The notes under the pieces: generated by a model
What the model saw: the letters and a program-made list of their open reading frames with translations, nothing else
The model's database searches: none
What the model was told of the DNA's origin: nothing
Made by a program: the position numbers and the translations under genes
From: Lepisosteus oculatus
Taxonomy: Eukaryota; Chordata; Actinopteri; Semionotiformes; Lepisosteidae
Assembly (NCBI RefSeq): GCF_040954835.1
Contig: NC_090706.1
Location: 29,955,148 to 30,019,147 of the forward strand
Direction of reading: 5' to 3'
DNA: 64,000 bases
Shown here: positions 1-11,017 of the stretch, piece after piece
Position numbering within the stretch: the first letter of the stretch is position 1
How the letters are laid out: each line of letters opens with the position of its first letter

Positions 1-287
1 ACATCACACATCACATGTTGTGAGTGTTGCGAGGTGTTGCAAAAGGTGTTGGAGGACACTAGACGAACCCAGACAGGCGTGTATTTAAAAATAAACAACC
101 AGACATGCTCTGATCCGAACCTCTTTCCAGAAGACTTTTAGTTCCACTTCATCTAAAAACCGATGCATAAAATGATTTTGGTTACTCTACATAGTCTAAA
201 CTAGAACTCACAATATGTGCGCATTAATTAGTTAATAACGATGCGCACACACCGGACAATCTCAGCCTGGAGCGTGAGGAGTCTTAC

Positions 288-3200
288 CTGCTGGGATCTG
301 TCCCGGGTCAGGTAGCCCATGAACCAGCCTGGAACAACACAGAGGGCAGAATCGGTCAGGCTGCAGGGTGGGAGAAGAACACACACACTCTCACCCTCTC
401 ACACACCCTCACCCCCTGGGCACATTCACCCTCTCACACACTCTCACCCCCTCACACACACCCTCACCCCCTGGGCACATTCACCCTCTCACACACTCTC
501 ACCCCCTCACACACACCCTCACCCCCTGGGCACATTCATCCTCTCACACACTCTCACCCCCTCACACACACCCTCACCCCCTGGGCACATTCATCCTCTC
601 ACACACTCTCACCCCCTCACACACACCCTCACCCCCTGGGCACATTCACCCTCTCACACACTCTCACCCTCTCACACACCCTCACCCCCTGGGCACATTC
701 ACCCTCTCACACACTCTCACCCCCTCACACACACCCTCACCCCCTGGGCACATTCACCCTCTCACACGCTCTCACCCTCTCACACACCCTCACCCCCTGG
801 GCACATTCACCCTCTCACACACTCTCACCCTCTCACACACCCTCACCCCCTGGGCACATTCACCCTCTCACACACTCTCACCCTCTCACACACCCTCACC
901 CCCTGGGCACATTCACCCTCTCACACACTCTCACCCCCTCACACACACCCTCACCCCCTGGGCACATTCACCCTCTCACACACTCTCACCCCCTCACACA
1001 TACCCTCACCCCCTGGGCACATTCGCCTTCTCAGACACTCTCACTCTCTCACACACCCTCACCCCCTGGGCACACTCACCCTCGCATGACTGCTGGATGT
1101 GCACAGTGTCCCCGATCTGCAGAGACAGCTGCTTCTCCCCCCGTCCGGTGAAGTTATATGTGGCTGAAACAACGGACACAGGGTGTCAGTGCGCTGTCTT
1201 TATACAGGATAGTCTGTGTACTGGGTATACTGTGTAGAGACAGTGTGCAGTGTGTGTCAGATCAGTGTCAGTGTGCTGTCTATATACAGGATAGTCTGTG
1301 TACTGGGTATACTGTGTAGAGACAGTGTGCAGTGTGTGTCAGATCAGTGTCAGTGTGCTGTCTATATACAGTATAGTCTGTGTACTGGGTATACTGTGTA
1401 GAGACAGTGTGCAGTGTGTGTCAGATCAGTGTCAGTGTGCTGTCTATATACAGTATAGTCTGTGTACTGGGTATACTGTGTAGAGACAGTGTGCAGTGTG
1501 TGTCAGATCAGTGTCAGTGTGCTGTCTATATACAGGATAGTCTGTGTACTGGGTATACTGTGTAGAGACAGTGTGCAGTGTGTGTCAGATCAGTGTCAGT
1601 GTGCTGTCTATATACAGTATAGTCTGTGTACTGGGTATACTGTGTAGAGACAGTGTGCAGTGTGTGTCAGATCAGTGTCAGTGTGCTGTCTATATACAGT
1701 ATAGTCTGTGTACTGGGTATACTGTGTAGAGACAGTGTGCAGTGTGTGTCAGATCAGTGTCAGTGTGCTGTCTATATACAGGATAGTCTGTGTACTGGGT
1801 ATACTGTGTAGAGACAGTGTGCAGTGTGTGTGTCAGATCAGTGTCAGTGTGCTGTCTATATACAGGATAGTCTGTGTACTGGGTATACTGTGTAGAGACA
1901 GTGTGCAGTGTGTGTCAGATCAGTGTCAGTGTGCTGTCTATATACAGTATAGTCTGTGTACTGGGTATACTGTGTAGAGACAGTGTGCAGTGTGTGTCAG
2001 ATCAGTGTCAGTGTGCTGTCTATATACAGTATAGTCTGTGTGCTGTGTGTAATGTACAGGGACAGTGTGCAGTTTGTGTTTTGTTAATACTGTGTGTGTG
2101 TGTTGTTTTTCTCCTTCACTGCCTCACTTCCTGTGTCACTTCCTGTGCTCAGCAGACCTGCAGTTTGTGAGGGTGTGTGCTGTGTACCTATTCACATGCA
2201 GAACAGTACCCTAGTAAAACGTCACTGGAGTATGCCATGAATGTACAGTACAATAGTAAAGCAGTGAGATCATGGTAAAAGCACAGTACAGTGCGGTAAA
2301 ACCCTGTGAAATCATGGCAAAAGCACAGTACAGTGCAGTAAAACCCTTTGAGATCATGGTAAAAACACAGTAGAGTGCAGCAAAACCCAGTGAAAACACA
2401 GTAAAAACACAATATACTGCAGTAAAGTCCAATTAGATCAGGTTAAAAGCTTAGTACAGTGCATCAAAGCTCAGCGAGAACATGGTAAAAGAATAGCACA
2501 GTGCAGTAAAGCTCAGTAAGATCATGATAAAAGAACAGCTCAGTGCAGTAAAGCTCAGTGAGAACATGGTAAAAGCACAGTACAGTGCAGTAAAGTTCAG
2601 TGAGATCATTGTAAAAGAACAGTACAGTGCAGTAAGCCCAGTGAGACCACGGTAAAAGCACAGTTATGACAGAACCACACTAAACACTGTGCCAGCCATG
2701 TTAAAGCAGATCCCTTGTGACCCGGCTCGATTCCCGATGAACTGTTTACAGATGCTAAGGCTGCTGGTCCTGGGCCTGCTGGTCCACAGTGAGTGCTGGA
2801 GTCCGTGTCGTCTGGGGTCAGAGCCTCTGAGCGCTGTCCTGGAACAGTGACAGACTGCGATGCAGACTGCCCTATCTTCAGGAAACAGCTTCCGTCTGCC
2901 AGCTGTAGTCTGGTCTGGAGCATCTAGACTGATAAAACTACTCTCCTGCCTGGATTTCCCTGGAACTATTCCCTTCTGTGCCCCTAATACCACACCGATA
3001 CCGGAGACTCCTCTCTCCCACCTCGATTCCCCTGGAACTGTTCTCTTCTCCTACAACAATCCCACTCTTTCTCCTCATTTGCACCCCTGATTACCAGCTG
3101 TATCATCAGTGCAGAGCTGTGTCTCTGTGTAGCACTGTGTCTGTGTAGCGCTGTGTCTCTGTGTGTCTGTGTGTCTCTGTGTAGCACTGTGTCTCTGTGT

Positions 3201-4143
3201 GTCTGTGCAGAGCTGTGTCTCTGTGTAGCACTGTGTCTCTGTGTGTCTGTGCAGAGCTGTGTCTCTGTGCAGCGCTATGTCTGTGTAGCGCTGTGTCTCT
3301 GTGTGTCTCTGTGTAGCGCTTTGTCTCTGTGTGTCTCTGTGCAGCGCTATGTCTGTGTAGCGCTGTGTCTCTGTGTGTCTGTGTGTCTCTGTGTAGCGCT
3401 TTGTCTCTGTGTGTCTCTGTGCTGCGAAGTGTCTCTGCCTCTAAGTAGCTCTGTGTCTCTGTGCAGCGCAGTGTTTTTTGTGTGTCTCTGTGTCACTGTG
3501 TCTATGCGGTGCTGTTTGTCTGAGTGTTTCTAGGTCTGTGTCTTTTTGTCTCTGTGAAGCACTGTGTCTCTGGGTCTCTGTGTGTCTCTGTGTGCATCAC
3601 TCCTGATGCGAACGCAACACACCTGCAAGCTTTAAGACATTCAAGACTGCTTCTCCAGGGAAGACGACCACTGGATGCTTGCAAAAAGGCACGCATATCA
3701 AAAATAACTGCTTCTGCACTCTTCAAGTTTCACAGTCCAAAAGTGATCAGAAAGAACTCATTGACTGATTGATGGATTGACTGATCACAGCCCTTCTGCC
3801 CTGGAAACAGCCGTTACTGCCCCCCTCCTCCAGCTTGTCTTATCTGGCCTGAGGCTTCGCAACCTGCCCCAGCCCTCCTGCCCCGCAGCGCCCCTGCTCG
3901 CTCTGTACTGGCGGCTCTCTGCTCGGGCGATCTCAGCCTGCCTCGGGGGCCGTTGGCCCACACCTGCCCACATCCTGTTGAGAAGGAAGTCTGGCAGCGC
4001 CACCGGACTTCCTGGACCCGTCTTGTGATCCGATCCGGACCTGTGAGGGCAGAGCGAGGGCGCCGAGGCCACCTGGCCCCGGCGGTCCAGATCGCCTTAC
4101 CTACGCCGAGCCTCTGCCTGGTGTCGGTGCTCCACGGCGCCAT
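288..4143 (-). CDS. DOCK2: DOCK2, first three coding exons (partial gene, continues off the left edge)
   Basis: Dedicator-of-cytokinesis 2 is a Rac guanine-nucleotide exchange factor of leukocytes; its N-terminal SH3 domain binds ELMO. Three minus-strand exons can be joined with consensus splice sites and matching phases: exon 1 at 4143-4101 (ATG at 4143, donor GTAAGG), exon 2 at 1163-1080 (acceptor TTTCAG, donor GTGAGT) and exon 3 at 328-288 (acceptor TTCCAG, donor GTAAGA). The joined 56 residues begin MAPW, contain GVATYNF and LSLQIGDTVHIQ, and continue with CEGWFMGYL, which is the start of a DOCK SH3 domain. The MAPW start and GVA-YNF favour DOCK2 over DOCK1 or DOCK5. Human DOCK2 lies on 5q35, like the other genes here. 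Introns 1 and 2 are filled mostly with minisatellites. The rest of the protein of about 1,800 residues lies outside the window. The family is nearly certain; the paralogue is likely. Confidence 0.88.
380..1078. repeat. Minisatellite, 53-55 bp unit, filling DOCK2 intron 2
   Basis: About thirteen tandem copies of a CT/CA-rich unit built from CTCACACACTCTCACC and CACCCCCTGGGCACATT blocks. The array fills nearly all of the roughly 750-bp intron between DOCK2 exons 2 and 3 and stops almost at the splice donor of exon 2. Long open frames across it are artefacts of the repeat. Confidence 0.95.
1190..2053. repeat. Minisatellite, 82 bp unit, in DOCK2 intron 1
   Basis: About ten very similar tandem copies with an 82-bp period; one copy carries an extra TG. 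Units differ mainly at a CAGGATAG/CAGTATAG site. Near-identity between units suggests recent amplification or ongoing homogenisation. It begins about 30 bases from the exon 2 acceptor. Confidence 0.95.
2245..2665. repeat. Minisatellite, 42 bp unit, in DOCK2 intron 1
   Basis: About ten diverged copies of a unit with GAGATCATGGTAAAAGCAC and AGTACAGTGCAGTAAA blocks. Copies are more diverged than in the neighbouring 82-bp array, so this array is probably older. Confidence 0.85.
3115..3600. repeat. Simple GTGTCTCTGTGTAGC-type repeat in DOCK2 intron 1
   Basis: Irregular tandem runs of GTGTCTCTGTGT with inserted AGCGCTGTGTCT blocks. There is no fixed unit length. The array ends about 500 bases from DOCK2 exon 1. 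Confidence 0.85.
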
Positions 4144-4440
4144 GCTGGTGAGCTCCCTCTCCCTCCGCTCTCTCCTCTCTCGTTCTCTCGCTCCCTCTCT
4201 CTGACAAGTTTCCGTTCCGCCTCTCAGAGCCTCACTTCTGTGTTTTCTGCAAGCGCAGTCCCTCCCCCTCTCCTTCCTTCCCTTTCTGTCTGTCTCTCTG
4301 CATCGCTGCCCTGCCCCCCCCACCACCACCACCTCACACACTCAGACACTTGGGTCACAGCTGCGTCTCTCTCCCTGCGCCCCCCGTAGGGCCTTCACAG
4401 CGGATCGATTCACCCCGATCCTCAGAACACAGAGCCCCCC
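4144..4440 (-). promoter_or_regulatory. GC-rich region upstream of the DOCK2 start codon
   Basis: The bases upstream of the DOCK2 ATG are GC-rich and full of C/T runs on the plus strand (G/A runs on the coding strand). I see no TATA box. The 5' UTR and promoter of DOCK2 probably lie here, by position only; an additional upstream non-coding exon cannot be ruled out. Confidence 0.35.
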
Positions 4441-4499
4441 CCTACCCAGGGCTGCGTTTCTCACCTGTACGGTTTTTGAGACTGCATTGAGGAATTGCT

Positions 4500-4712
4500 T
4501 TCGTTTCCCAGTGAATCTGCTTTGGTGTGGTCAGGGCCCTGGATTTCTACATGCAGGGGCGGTGGGTTCGAATCCCAAATGTGGCACAGCTGTCTTCCCC
4601 CCCCCGAGTGGGACACTTCACTCACATCTCTCCAGCCCAGTGCCCGCCCATCAGAATGTGAGCAAAACATCAGTCTCTGGATAAAAGCAGGTGCCAGATA
4701 TGTTATTTTGAA
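4500..4712 (+). mobile_element. tRNA-derived SINE, diverged copy
   Basis: The segment carries an RNA polymerase III B-box-like GGTTCGAATCCC near 4565 and ends with CTCTGGATAAAAGCAGGTG, which resembles the GGATAAAAGCGTCTGC tail domain shared by several fish tRNA-SINE families. The A box is weak. Family-level assignment is uncertain. Confidence 0.5.
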
Positions 4713-4799
4713 GACTGATAGGTGAACTGAGCCCTTGCCTGGATCGCTGAGGAGCCAGCCATGAGCCTAGGTGACAAGAGAGAGGTAATAGGCTCGTGG

Positions 4800-5003
4800 T
4801 TTTTACTCACAATGAAGTTTAATCCCCTGCCTTGGCAGTGTAAGAGGGGGTGGCCAGGACCCCTGCCTCACTGAGTGAGCATGTGACCCTCACCACTCCG
4901 CCTTGCTGGTTCATCCCTCACTACCTGGGAGTGAACCCGGGTCTCTGGCATCACACAACTGAGAACCAGCCGGCTGAGCTAAAGGAGACCTCCCTCAGCC
5001 CAG
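4800..5003 (-). mobile_element. tRNA-derived SINE
   Basis: Read on the minus strand, the head has TTTAGCTCAGCCGGCTGG (A box, near 4975) and CCCGGGTTCACTCCC (B box, near 4935) at tRNA-like spacing, followed by a non-tRNA body. It is a different family from the 4,500 element and from the 5S-derived SINEs. The tail end is not clear. Confidence 0.55.
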
Positions 5004-5233
5004 GTGGCTGAGTCCCCTGTGACGCGCAGGGAGGGCGGTGACGTCAACGCGCTGCAGCCAGCTCCGCTACAAGCAGAAGGTGTCAACTGGGTGTGAGGTG
5101 ACCAGACACAGCATAGCAGATCCCTGCATCACAGCACACAGGGCTGGGGAGGGCGCAGTGGCAAGGGTTCACCACCAGAGGATGCTCTGTCACTCTCACT
5201 GAGCAATGTGCACACTCTAACATAGATCTCTTC

Positions 5234-5812
5234 AATAATAATAATAATTGCTTACACTTATATAGCGCTTTTCTGGACACTCCACTCAAAGCGCTTTACA
5301 GGTAATGGGGACTCCCTTCCACCACCACCAATGTGCAGCATCCACCTGGATGATGCGACGGCAGCCATAGTGCGCCAGAACGCTCACCACACATCAGCTA
5401 TCAGTGGGGAGGAGAGCAGAGTAATGTAGCCAATTCATAGAGGGGGATTATTAGGAGGCCATGATGGGGTAAAGGCCAGGGGGGAAATTTGGCCAGGACA
5501 CCGGGGTTACACCCCTACTCTTTTCAAGAAGCGCCCTGGGATTTTTAATGACCACAGAGAGTCAGGACCTCGGTTTTACGTCTCATCCGAAGGACGGCGC
5601 CTGTTTGCAGTATAGTGTCCCCGTCACTATACTGGGGCATTAGGACCCACATGGACCGCAGGGTGAGCGCCCCCTGCTGGCCCCACTAACACCTCTTCCA
5701 GCAGCAACCTTAGTTTTTCCCAGGAGGTCTCCCATCCAGGTACTGACCAGGCTCACACCTGCTTAGCTTCAGTGGGTTGCCAGTTGTGAGTTGCAGGGTG
5801 ATATGGCTGCTG
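5234..5812 (-). mobile_element. 5S rRNA-derived SINE, near full length
   Basis: On the minus strand the element starts with a 5S rRNA-like head (CCATATCACCCTGCAACTC, GCTAAGCAGGTGTGAGCCTGG, then GTACCTGGATGGGAGACC), which keeps the A box, intermediate element and C box of the 5S internal promoter. A body with CAAATTTCCCCC and CTCTCCTCCCC follows, then a tail AAGCGCTTTGAGTGG-...-AAGCGCTATATAAGTGTAAGC and an ATT microsatellite. It belongs to the SINE3-type class in general design. At least five other copies lie in this window. Confidence 0.85.
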
Positions 5813-5819
5813 GTAAAGC

Positions 5820-7190
5820 ACCTCTACTTCACACAGTAGAGGTGATGCCAAACACCAGTGCCCACAGACCCACTGACAGCACGCTGGGGCCTCTTTCACG
5901 GTCGGGATAAGAGTATGGAGGCCTGCCCTCACAGGCTGTGAGAAACCTACACTGGGACCCTCTGAAGCCCAGGCCCTGGACAGGCCTGTGACCAATGTCT
6001 TCCTCTCTGCATTGAGAAGGGACGAGAGCTACAGACAGACAGCAGCCAGGCACTGAGAGGTCACACACCACTCCTGCTCCGTCTCCGAGTCTCCCCCCGG
6101 ATCCTCTGAGTCCTGGCTCCATGGGGACTCTCTCTGCGCACTGGGAGGAGCAGGACTGAGCTGGGAGGACTGGCACAAACACTCATGCGTCCGTTCGTAA
6201 AGCTCACTGACAGGCCTGGTACACGAGAGGCAGGCTATAGAGGCAGCAGAGTCCTGGGCTCCTGCAGTGCATACGCCACACCTGCCACATCTCTGGGGTT
6301 TCAGATATCTGCGTCCAGGGTACTTTTCCACTGAAGGGTGGTGGGACTTTGGCACACATGTGTTTCCTCTGAGCTTGATCCAGGTATATGTGCTCTGTCC
6401 TGGCATGAATAACACTGCTGGCCAGTTTCACTCATTCCTTGGCCGGGCCAGCTGTGCTGAAAATCCCCCTCACCTGAGAATACAGCAGTCACATGTCTCT
6501 GGGAAACCACAGAAAAGCAAACACAGCATCTTGGATTAAGAAAGCAGCAGGGATATCCCGACCTCCTGTGAAATTCAAAAATGGACCAAACAGGTGTCTG
6601 TGGCTATAATCTTTGACCTTGAGGGCAAAAGTCAGGAAGGAGAAGTCATATGACCATTCCATTTCCTGGGCCATTGTGATTGGTCACAGACCTTATTAGT
6701 ATCCGTATCCATGATGCACTGCAACTGCTGCACTTATGTCCCACCCAACTCAGGAATGGTGTTGATTATACACATCAGTGATTGCGACAACATATAAAAC
6801 ATGCAAGTAGTCTTCAATTAATTTAAGTTTGTAACATGTTTTACAACGTTTTTAATCATCACAAGTGATTTCATCATCAGACAGCACAATGCATTTCAGA
6901 TAGCTGACATTTGGGTGAACTGCTTGTATTATAAGCCAGATATGAATCGATGCTAAAACTTAGGTCACAGTGTCAGGTTTTTATGAAACTGATAATATCA
7001 TGATGATGCATTCATTACCAAAAATGACTGTTCAGCACTTGTTTTCGTTGTTAATTACTTTAGGTCTCACAACTACTTCAAAATGTCATCGTGGTTCAGG
7101 GTGTCCAGTTCTTCTGAACCCTTATGGTCACCTGATGTGTAAGCTGTGGACTACAGTGGGCTTCTCTGTTCTTCCCATCTCACACACTGA
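5820..7190. other. Stretch with no recognised gene
   Basis: Moderately complex sequence between the 5S SINE and the 7.2-kb duplicated unit. Reading frames up to 128 codons occur but show no recognisable domain and no convincing splice-site pattern. I see no function. Confidence 0.4.
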
Positions 7191-7312
7191 GCTCAGAGGA
7201 GAGGACACTGTGCTGATTCACACACTAGAGCCCACACACTTACACACACTGAGCTCAGAGGAGAGGACACTGTGCTGATTCACACACTAGAGCTCACACA
7301 CTTACAGACATG
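7187..7312. repeat. Two-copy tandem repeat of about 66 bp
   Basis: Two near-identical units each contain GAGCTCAGAGGAGAGGACAC and TGCTGATTCACACACTAGAG. A related unit occurs in inverted orientation near 8375-8460. Confidence 0.8.
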
Positions 7313-7734
7313 CACATGTGCTCAGAAATACATGCTCAGAAAAGCACATGACACAGTCAGCACCAGTTTCTGAGCCAGATCTCTTGCTCTGCTGGTGCAC
7401 GAGGGCTGATTGTGATCATGTGCTGCAGTACCAGTGCAAGCCTGTCCTCTCACTAAGCCCTGCCCAGCCTGGTCCTCCCAGGCCTGCAGAGCTGCAGCAG
7501 GAATGCCTGCTGACTGAGGGACAAGGCCAACACTGTTTGGGACCGCAGCCCAGGAAATGTAAATATTTACAGCCAGAGGTCTGGGGAAGAAAACTCTCCT
7601 CACTCAAGACTGTGAGCAAGACGGAGCAGCTGGGAGCCTCTACAGGGATTCCTACAGAAATGGTACAGGATCCTAGAGCTCAAGACAGCCCAGCCTGATT
7701 CGGAGCTGTAACAAATACCTTGCTGTGACAAATA

Positions 7735-7895
7735 CAGTTCTGCCCAATTTTGGGCAGTAGAATAGAGCTCAGCTGAATTCAGGGCAGTACAACAGAGCTC
7801 AGCTGAATTCAGGGCAGTATAATTGAGCTCAGCTAATTTCAGGGCAGTACAATAGAGTTCAGCTGAATTCAAGGCAGTATAATAGAACTTTACAG
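7735..7895. repeat. Minisatellite, about 30 bp unit
   Basis: About five diverged copies of AGGGCAGTACAATAGAGCTC followed by AGCTGAATTC. Confidence 0.8.
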
Positions 7896-8374
7896 GGCTG
7901 TAACATACTAGAGTATCACTAAGTGTACCACAATTACACAGCAAAATAATTCAAAGTATATACATTTAGCAAATTAAATTACATAGCTAGTGCACTCTCA
8001 GTATCTAGAAACTAATTTAATATTATGCAATACAAAAGCATATGAGCCTGCTGCTCTACATTAGTATGTAATACAACACAGCGCAGGGCCATGCAGACTC
8101 ATTTGACCGCAGTTATCTGTTGTACCGACGGAGCAGAGCAGAGGATGCTGGGAAGGTGTGGTTTTCTGTGGCTGAGAGCTTCTGTGACAAAGTGGAGATA
8201 ACTCCTTATCGATCTGATACCCAGTGACAAGATTACACGTCAGGAAGCCATTTCCTTCCAATTGACAGGGGTCTGGTAACGCCAGGAGTTGGGGTACAGC
8301 GAGCTGTGCTCAGGTGACTCCAGTAAGGGGGTACACTTTGAGCTCTATGTGTGTGTAATAAAGCATAGTTTCCT

Positions 8375-8460
8375 CTCCTAGTGTCTGAATCAGCACAGTG
8401 TCCTCTCCTCTGAGCTCCATGTGTGTACGTGTGTGAGCTCTAGTGTCTCTCTGAGCTCTG
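8375..8460. repeat. Inverted relative of the 7.2-kb duplicated unit
   Basis: Contains GAATCAGCACAGTGTCCTCT and CCTCTGAGCTC, the reverse complement of the unit at 7187-7312. Together they form a dispersed inverted repeat with about 1.1 kb between the arms. Confidence 0.6.
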
Positions 8461-8461
8461 T

Positions 8462-9235
8462 GTGTGTGAGCACTGTTGGAGTGCTGTACTGTACTGGGCT
8501 GGGCAACATAGGGGTTCTGTACTGTACTGGACTGGGCAGTGTTGGGGTGTTGGGAGATACTGGGCTGTACCTGGGTGCTGTACTGTACTGGGCTGGGCAG
8601 TGTTGGGGTTCTGTACCGTACTGGCCTGGGCAGTGTTGAGGTGTTGTGAGGTACTGGGCTGTACCTTGGTGCTGTACTGTACTGGGCTGGGCAGTGTTGG
8701 GGTGCTGTACTGTACTGGGCTGGGCAATGTTGGGGTTCTGTGCTGTACTGGACTGGGCAGTGTTGGGAGCTACTGGGCTGTACCTGGGTGCTGTACTGTA
8801 CTGGGCTAGGCAGTGTTGGGGTTCTGTACTGTACTGGACTGGGCAGTGTTGGGGTGTTGGGAGATACTGGGCTGTACCTGGGTGCTGTACTGTACTGGGT
8901 TTGGCAGTGTTGGGGTGCTGTACTGTACTGGGCTGGGTAGTGTTGGTGTGTTGTGAGGTAACGGGGTGTACCTGGGTGCTGTACTGTACTGGGCTGGGCA
9001 ATGTTGGGGTTCTGTACTGTACTGGACTGGGCAGTGTTGGGAGGTACTGGGCTGTACCTGGGTGCTGTACTGTACTGGGCTGACAGTGTTGGGGTGCTGT
9101 ACTGGGCTGGGTAGTGTTGGGATGTTGTGAGGTACTGGGGTGTACCTGGGTGCTGTACTGTACTATACTGGGCAGTGTTGGGGTGCTGGAGGTACTGAGC
9201 TGTACCTGGGTGCTGTTCTGTACTGTAGCGGCTGT
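8462..9235. repeat. Composite minisatellite, GTGCTGTACTGTACTGGGCTG family
   Basis: About 770 bases are made of GCTGTACTGTACTGGGCTGG and GGCAGTGTTGGGG modules in variable order, with GAGGTACTGGGCTGTACCTG spacers. Open frames of up to 314 codons on the minus strand are by-products of the repeat. Confidence 0.93.
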
Positions 9236-9795
9236 TGTGCTGGGAGTCTCTGAGGTGCCTGGTTCAGGGCCAGCCCGTGAAGCTGCTGGTTCTGTTAACA
9301 TGTGCAGGACCGGACAGAGACCCAGACCCAGCAAGCGCCTCGCCTCCGGACCCGCAGAGAAAGCGCAGGCACTCAGCGGCGCCTAGCGACGCTCAAGCAC
9401 CGGGAAAACACGATGTCGCACGCACGCAAGCCAACCCTTTCAGGACACTTGTAACATATTCTGTGCGTGGCTTCAGTGCCGGCTGAATGGAATGCATATC
9501 CATTTTAATTGCAGGGCTCCTCGAGTGGATTTGCAGAGCTCTATTGAGATGATCCGGATGAGAAGTAAATTAGGAATAATTGCATGGGGAGCGTACAGAG
9601 ACAGGGTAATGCATTCTGCAATTAGCGCTTGGAAAACGCAATAAATGAAACTCCTTCACGTCGCTCGCAGGGAAATCTTTAACCCCTTCCTGCGGTGAAG
9701 CGCCTCTCTCGGGCTGTTCTGAAGCTCTCTCGCCTCCCCCTCCTCTCTCCGAACAGCACTCACAGCTGAGCCGCGGCCATGAGCTCCATCGTGGG
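9236..9795. other. Stretch with no recognised gene
   Basis: Unique-looking sequence between a minisatellite and LINE tails. I see no coding exon with splice signals, no RNA gene and no repeat family. Confidence 0.35.
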
Positions 9796-9796
9796 C

Positions 9797-10310
9797 CAAT
9801 TCAGATCCAAAGAGTTTTACTGGCACGACCGATGAATTACAGTGTTGCCATAGCAGAGACAATTAGTAACTATTTACAGACTTTTACAAGAAAAGCAACA
9901 AACCACCTGTTTTTTACGCGAGATGAATTCAAATGCAACGAGCTTTATTGCCACTGCTGATAAATTAGCAGTGCAAAAGCATAAACAATTAGCGGATCAT
10001 TTTCAGACATTTACAGTACTCAAGTTTTCCACACCATAAAAACGTTATTGAACATTTTAGATACTTCACATACAACATTTCTGTGTGTTCCCTGGGCTGT
10101 GACAGGAGATCACACGCTGGGCTGCAGCTCTCTTGGGTTTCCTCTCCCAGTAGGATCGGAAGCTGTTCTGATTCTGGCAGGAGAGGAATTTCTAGGATTA
10201 GATTTGTTATTTTAGGAAATAATGTTTGTTTTATCCCTGAATATTTCTCACAGTGCAGTAGGAAGTGCACCTCTGTCTCTATTTCTCCCCGCTGGCAGTG
10301 GGAGCACAGC
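9797..10310 (-). mobile_element. LINE 3' ends: two tails in succession, copy 1
   Basis: Two related LINE tails lie head to tail on the minus strand: a short one at about 9797-9920 and a longer one from about 9926. Both share a TTTACTGGCA/TTTATTGCCA block and CAATTAG-...-TTTACAG with the LINE copy at 15,165. The longer piece encodes MHFLLHCEKYSGI, matching EVHFLLNCDKYSD of the other copy. It is 5'-truncated and passes directly into the 66-bp minisatellite. Confidence 0.7.
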
Positions 10311-10715
10311 CTGTCCTCTCTGGGCAGCCAAGTCTGTCTGTGTCCAGTTTCTATGGCCAGGCTGTGGTCACTGAGCTTGTCCTCTCTGGACAGTCAGGTC
10401 GGCCTGTGTCCAGTTTCTATGGCCAGGCTGTGGTCACTGAGCCTGTCCTCTCTGGACAGTCAGGTCTGCCTTTGTCCAGTTTCTATGGCCAGGCTGTGGT
10501 CACTGAGCCTGTCCTCTCTGGGCAGCCAAGTCTGTCTGTGTCCAGTTTCTATGGCCAGGCTGTGGTCACTGAGCCTGTCCTCTCTGGACAGTCAGGTCTG
10601 ATTGTGTCCAGTTTATATGGCCAGGCTGTGGTCACTGAGCCTGTCCTCTCTGGACAGTCAGGTCTGTCTGTGTCCAGTTTCTATGGCCAGGCTGTGATCA
10701 CTGGGGCTGTCCTCT
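10305..10715. repeat. Minisatellite, 66 bp unit, derived from a LINE reading frame
   Basis: About six tandem copies of a 66-bp unit (CCTGTCCTCTCTGGACAGTC, then TGTGTCCAGTTTCTATGGCC, then AGGCTGTGGTCACTGA). The same order occurs once, as unique sequence, in the LINE copy at about 15,586-15,655, where it encodes part of the RT C-terminal region. The unit is exactly 22 codons long, so the LINE frame stays open through the array. Confidence 0.88.
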
Positions 10716-10719
10716 CTGG

Positions 10720-11015
10720 CTCCTTTCCTCTTCCTGCTCTTTCTCCCAGTGGGTTTCCCTGCAGACGCTCTGATCAAGAAGTGATCGCGACTCGGGCTGA
10801 GGGGAGGGACTGAGGGGAGGGGGAGGGCTGGGCCTGCGAGACACACTCTCACACACTCTCTCCGAGCTCCGCGCAGTTCAGCCGCTGCGAGGAAAGTGTC
10901 CTTCAGCCAGCGCTGTGCCAGTGTGCTCTTGACGAGGGGACCGGGGTCCATTAGGGGCGGGCAGCACTGAGGACAGCCAGCAGGCCAGGACTGCTCGAGC
11001 CTCACGTGCTGCTGG
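10720..11015. other. GC-rich stretch with no recognised gene
   Basis: Short unique segment between two arrays, including ACACACTCTCACACACTCTC and a GC-rich part. No exon or RNA gene is supported. Confidence 0.3.
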
Positions 11016-11017
11016 AC

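Noticed and set aside
319-1237. Two overlapping His/Ser/Thr/Pro-rich frames of over 250 codons
   Set aside because: They are translations of the DOCK2 intron 2 minisatellite; the real coding exons here are on the other strand.
6029-6415. A possible minus-strand exon rich in Ser/Glu/Pro
   Set aside because: No clear acceptor-donor pair and no recognised family.
8390-9334. A 314-codon Gln/Thr/Ser-rich frame on the minus strand
   Set aside because: It is a translated minisatellite with no start context or conserved motif.
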